Source: Bacteroidales bacterium | GTDB taxonomy: Bacteria > Bacteroidota > Bacteroidia > Bacteroidales > P3 | NCBI GenBank assembly: GCA_017988355.1 | Contig: JAGNRX010000047.1 | Location: 1 to 7,984 of the forward strand | Direction: 5' to 3' | Length of the DNA stretch: 7,984 nt | Shown: positions 7,794 through 7,984 of the stretch, in pieces | How positions within the stretch are numbered: position 1 is the first letter of the stretch | Layout: every line of letters starts with the position of its first letter | Position numbers and translations under genes: made by a program | The notes under the pieces: generated by a model | The model's input: only the letters and a program-made list of their open reading frames with translations | Databases searched by the model: none | What the model was told of the DNA's origin: nothing

Positions 7794-7984
7794 ATGCTAA
7801 GGACCATAATCCTTTCCTTCAATCTTACATTCCTTTCACTTATTGGATTTTCACAAGAGAAGGAAAGGTTTATGGACTTTAGCTATATAACTCCAGAGCA
7901 TTCAAAACAAGAAAACAAGGCAAAGGAAACCCTCTATGATATAAAAACTGATTATATCATACTCTATTTCTATAACCCAGAATG
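7794..7984 (+). CDS. Secreted thioredoxin-like (redoxin/TlpA-type) protein, 5' part only
   Basis: 63 residues are visible before the right edge. Residues 1-20 are a signal peptide (hydrophobic IILSFNLTFLSLIGFS, cut before or after Gln21), so the product is exported to the periplasm. The mature part reads MDFSYITPEH, then ETLYDIKTDYIILYFYNPE. This is the start of a thioredoxin fold as seen in Bacteroidota thiol:disulfide proteins (a strand, a short extended-loop motif, then beta strand YIILYFYNP leading to the C-x-x-C). The last two bases are TG, so the next codon is Cys if completed with T or C, exactly where the active-site cysteine is expected. A role in disulfide exchange or cytochrome maturation is inference. 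The short segment before the fold argues against a long DUF4369 domain. The gene sits 11 bases after the hydrolase with no promoter between, so the two are probably co-transcribed. Confidence 0.75.
   Translation, partial: MLRTIILSFNLTFLSLIGFSQEKERFMDFSYITPEHSKQENKAKETLYDIKTDYIILYFYNPE

Noticed and set aside
1..7984. A hidden defence island, mobile element, CRISPR array or retron
   Set aside because: Nearly every base is covered by recognisable housekeeping or exported-protein genes. I saw no direct-repeat arrays, transposase, integrase, reverse transcriptase or terminal inverted repeats.

Overview
The window looks like chromosomal DNA from a low-GC member of the Bacteroidota, probably order Bacteroidales. 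Four things point there: a secreted protein of the type IX secretion (T9SS) cargo kind; signal peptides ending in the Ser-Gln style typical of the phylum; start codons preceded by A/T-rich sequence instead of a properly spaced Shine-Dalgarno; and promoter elements matching the Bacteroidota sigma-ABfr consensus (TTTG, about 20 bases, then TAnnTTTG). Genus cannot be read from the sequence.

Layout: six genes in two divergent blocks separated by a 94-base intergenic region (4856-4949). The left block reads on the minus strand and looks like one transcript. It runs from guaA (GMP synthase, 4855-3329), through a 19-base gap, to a secreted type-1 periplasmic-binding-fold protein (3309-2086), then through a 13-base gap to a large T9SS-cargo-like secreted protein (from 2072, running off the left edge with 690 residues visible). 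The right block reads on the plus strand: a MATE-family multidrug/cation antiporter (4950-6296), a beta-CASP metallo-beta-lactamase-fold RNase-like hydrolase (6382-7782) with its own -7 element, and, 11 bases on, the start of a secreted thioredoxin-like protein (from 7794, cut by the right edge just before the expected active-site cysteine).

Functionally this is mostly housekeeping and envelope biology: GMP synthesis, efflux, RNA processing or decay, and exported proteins. The genes do not form an obvious pathway. The least understood part is the guaA-linked pair of exported proteins, a solute-binding fold without any transporter genes followed by a multi-domain T9SS cargo. I see no mobile element, CRISPR array, tRNA, rRNA, riboswitch or convincing terminator. 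No gene-free stretch exceeds 100 bases. I found no strong evidence of a previously undescribed system; the findings are modest and scored accordingly.
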